DNA of 18,083 nt. It comes from JALHMQ01 sp037441125. GTDB lineage: Bacteria; Pseudomonadota; Gammaproteobacteria; Burkholderiales; Burkholderiaceae_F. Shown one piece after another: positions 17,562 through 18,083 of this stretch. The stretch is taken from assembly GCA_037441125.1 (NCBI GenBank), contig JBBIST010000068.1, positions 1-18,083 on the forward strand, read 5' to 3'. The notes below the pieces were generated by a model. It saw only the letters and a list, made by a program, of their open reading frames with translations. It ran no database searches and had not been told where the DNA came from. Position 1 is the first letter of the stretch. Each line of letters opens with the position of its first letter. The translations under genes were made by a program, and so were the position numbers.

Positions 17562-18083
17562 TCAGGCGAAGAACCCGTGCAGGAACCAGTGCCGCGGCGC
17601 CTGCAGTTCGCGGTAGATCCACAGCGTCTGGCCGCGCGGGTTGCGGGCGACGAAGTAGTCGCGCTGCACGGCGGCGCGCGGCTGGCCGAAGGCGGGGCTG
17701 GCGCGGTCCCACCAGCCGGCCTCGATCCGCTCGGGGCCGGCGAGCAGCCGCAGCGGGCCGCCGTAGTCGGGCGCCGGTTCGGCAGCGGCGGGATCGCCGC
17801 CGCGGCAGGCCAGGGGCAGGGGGCGCTCGACCAGCAGCAGCGGCCGTCGGGCGGCGGCGGCCGCGGCGGCCGGGGACTGACCGGCGTCGAGCGCGAGCGG
17901 CAGCACGCGCCAGGCGTGCTCGGGGCGGTGATCGTCGAGCGCCTGCAACTGGAACACGCGTTCCGAGCCGAAGCGCGCGTGCAGCGTCTCGGCGAGTTGC
18001 AGCCAGTCGCTGCCGTGCCGGCCCGGCGCCGGCGGCAGCAGCGAGGCGCTGGCGGGCGCGTACGGCAGCAGCCGCTCGACCGC
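17562..18083 (-). CDS. imuB: ImuB, Y-family DNA polymerase-like protein (C-terminal part)
   Basis: The minus-strand frame is open from the right edge to a TGA at 17562-17564, giving 173 residues of the C-terminus. The visible pattern is that of ImuB: LQLAETLHARFGSERVFQLQALDDHRPEHAWR, then GPLRLLAGPERIEAGWWD, RDYFVARNPRGQTLWIYREL and the ending RHWFLHGFFA. ImuB is a catalytically inactive Y-family polymerase that links ImuA and the error-prone DnaE2 polymerase to the beta clamp in SOS-induced mutagenesis. The polymerase-like domain and the clamp motif lie outside the window. An imuA gene would be expected to the right. A dnaE2 gene often follows imuB, but here the next gene is the convergent glycerate kinase. 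Confidence 0.85.
   Translation of the reverse strand, partial: AVERLLPYAPASASLLPPAPGRHGSDWLQLAETLHARFGSERVFQLQALDDHRPEHAWRVLPLALDAGQSPAAAAAAARRPLLLVERPLPLACRGGDPAAAEPAPDYGGPLRLLAGPERIEAGWWDRASPAFGQPRAAVQRDYFVARNPRGQTLWIYRELQAPRHWFLHGFFA

Overview
The window is very GC-rich chromosomal DNA whose gene content and order point to a betaproteobacterium, most likely of the Burkholderiales. The main clue is the set lptF-lptG / pepA-holC-DUF2486-like-valS; I know DUF2486 proteins from Burkholderia-type genomes, between holC and valS. No rRNA, tRNA or CRISPR array was seen.

Layout, left to right. (1) Positions 1-894, plus strand: the end of an unidentified gene, a TusA-type sulfurtransferase, and a small membrane-anchored protein of unknown function. 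(2) Positions 895-2378: an accessory patch lying at the 3' end of valS. It starts with a second, partial copy of the last 60 or so valS codons, followed by about 330 bp with no recognisable gene, a DUF433 antitoxin-like gene, a frameshifted DUF5615 PIN-like toxin gene, and about 275 bp with a short 22-bp-period repeat. (3) Minus strand: valS, and a divergent plus-strand gene for a secreted zinc metalloprotease that separates valS from the rest of its usual cluster. (4) Minus strand: pepA, holC and the DUF2486-like gene, with a heptamer-repeat hairpin between pepA and holC. (5) Plus strand: lptF-lptG, divergent from pepA. (6) Minus strand: a TerC/Alx-family membrane protein with a good sigma70 promoter and a leader of about 200 nt. 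(7) Plus strand: a KAS III (FabH-like) condensing enzyme and a type II glycerate kinase. (8) At the right edge, minus strand: the C-terminal part of imuB.

Most of the window is housekeeping: aminoacylation, replication clamp-loader support, peptide turnover, LPS export and metal export. The parts worth a second look are the valS 3'-end duplication flanking a decayed toxin-antitoxin pair (it resembles a target-gene-regenerating integration, but no integrase is present), the repeat hairpin that abuts the holC start codon in place of a Shine-Dalgarno site, the structured leader of the TerC gene, and the metalloprotease gene inserted into the holC-valS cluster.
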